NCBI GenBank assembly: GCA_938039195.1
Contig: CALHVK010000136.1
Span: 1-5,943 of the forward strand
Source: an uncultured Carnobacteriaceae bacterium
GTDB taxonomy: Bacteria; Bacillota; Bacilli; Lactobacillales; Aerococcaceae
Length of the DNA stretch: 5,943 nucleotides
Reading direction: 5' to 3'
Shown here: positions 5,911 to 5,943 of the stretch, in pieces
Layout of the letters: each line of letters opens with the position of its first letter
How positions within the stretch are numbered: the first letter of the stretch is position 1
Made by a program: the position numbers and the translations under genes
Notes under the pieces: model-generated
Told to the model about the DNA's origin: nothing
Database searches by the model: none
Seen by the model: the letters and a program-made list of their open reading frames with translations, nothing else

Positions 5911-5943
5911 TTAAGCAAAATAAGCTTTTAACTCTTCTACTTT
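5911..5943 (-). CDS. C-terminal end of an unidentified protein (5' part outside window)
   Basis: Read on the minus strand from the right edge, one frame gives KVEELKAYFA and then TAA (5911-5913). The support is its position: the stop is 10 nt before a strong hairpin with a T tract in the same direction. Ten residues are too few to name the protein. A second frame is also open across this short stretch, so the assignment rests on the terminator spacing. Confidence 0.55.
   Translation of the reverse strand, partial: KVEELKAYFA

Overview
The window comes from a low-GC Firmicute. The A+T-rich coding, Shine-Dalgarno sites complementary to the 16S rRNA tail, a T-box leader and a secreted glucosaminidase with LysM repeats all point to Lactobacillales (an Enterococcus-, Carnobacterium- or Granulicatella-like organism). 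The genus cannot be fixed from this sequence alone. This looks like chromosomal core sequence. No mobile element, CRISPR array, tRNA or rRNA gene was seen, and I found no convincing new system.

Layout. On the minus strand, read from right to left, the first item is the last ten codons of an unidentified gene at the right edge (5911-5943), with terminator hairpins behind it. Next is a secreted GH73 glucosaminidase with five LysM domains (3422-5113). It is followed by a leucine T-box riboswitch (about 3181-3404), leucyl-tRNA synthetase leuS (748-3162), and a cysteine desulfurase that runs off the left edge (1-725) only 22 nt after leuS. On the plus strand there is one gene, the tRNA methyltransferase mnmM/ytqB (5274-5834), divergent from the autolysin gene and convergent with the right-edge gene.

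Regulation. The leuS promoter has its -35 box inside the last codons of the autolysin gene and drives a leader with a CUC (Leu) specifier, a UGGU T-box bulge and mutually exclusive antiterminator and terminator helices. leuS should therefore be transcribed through when uncharged tRNA-Leu builds up. The desulfurase has its own ribosome binding site but no visible promoter or terminator before it, so it probably shares this control. The autolysin and mnmM genes have back-to-back promoters whose -35 boxes lie 8 nt apart. TKTTAC-like repeats next to them resemble, imperfectly, the binding site of the cell-wall regulator WalR.

Together, three of the genes act on tRNA: LeuRS charges it, the desulfurase probably supplies sulfur for thiouridine formation, and MnmM methylates the wobble uridine. 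The autolysin belongs to cell-wall turnover. Three start codons were set from ribosome binding sites rather than from the longest reading frame (leuS 3162, autolysin 5113, mnmM TTG 5274).
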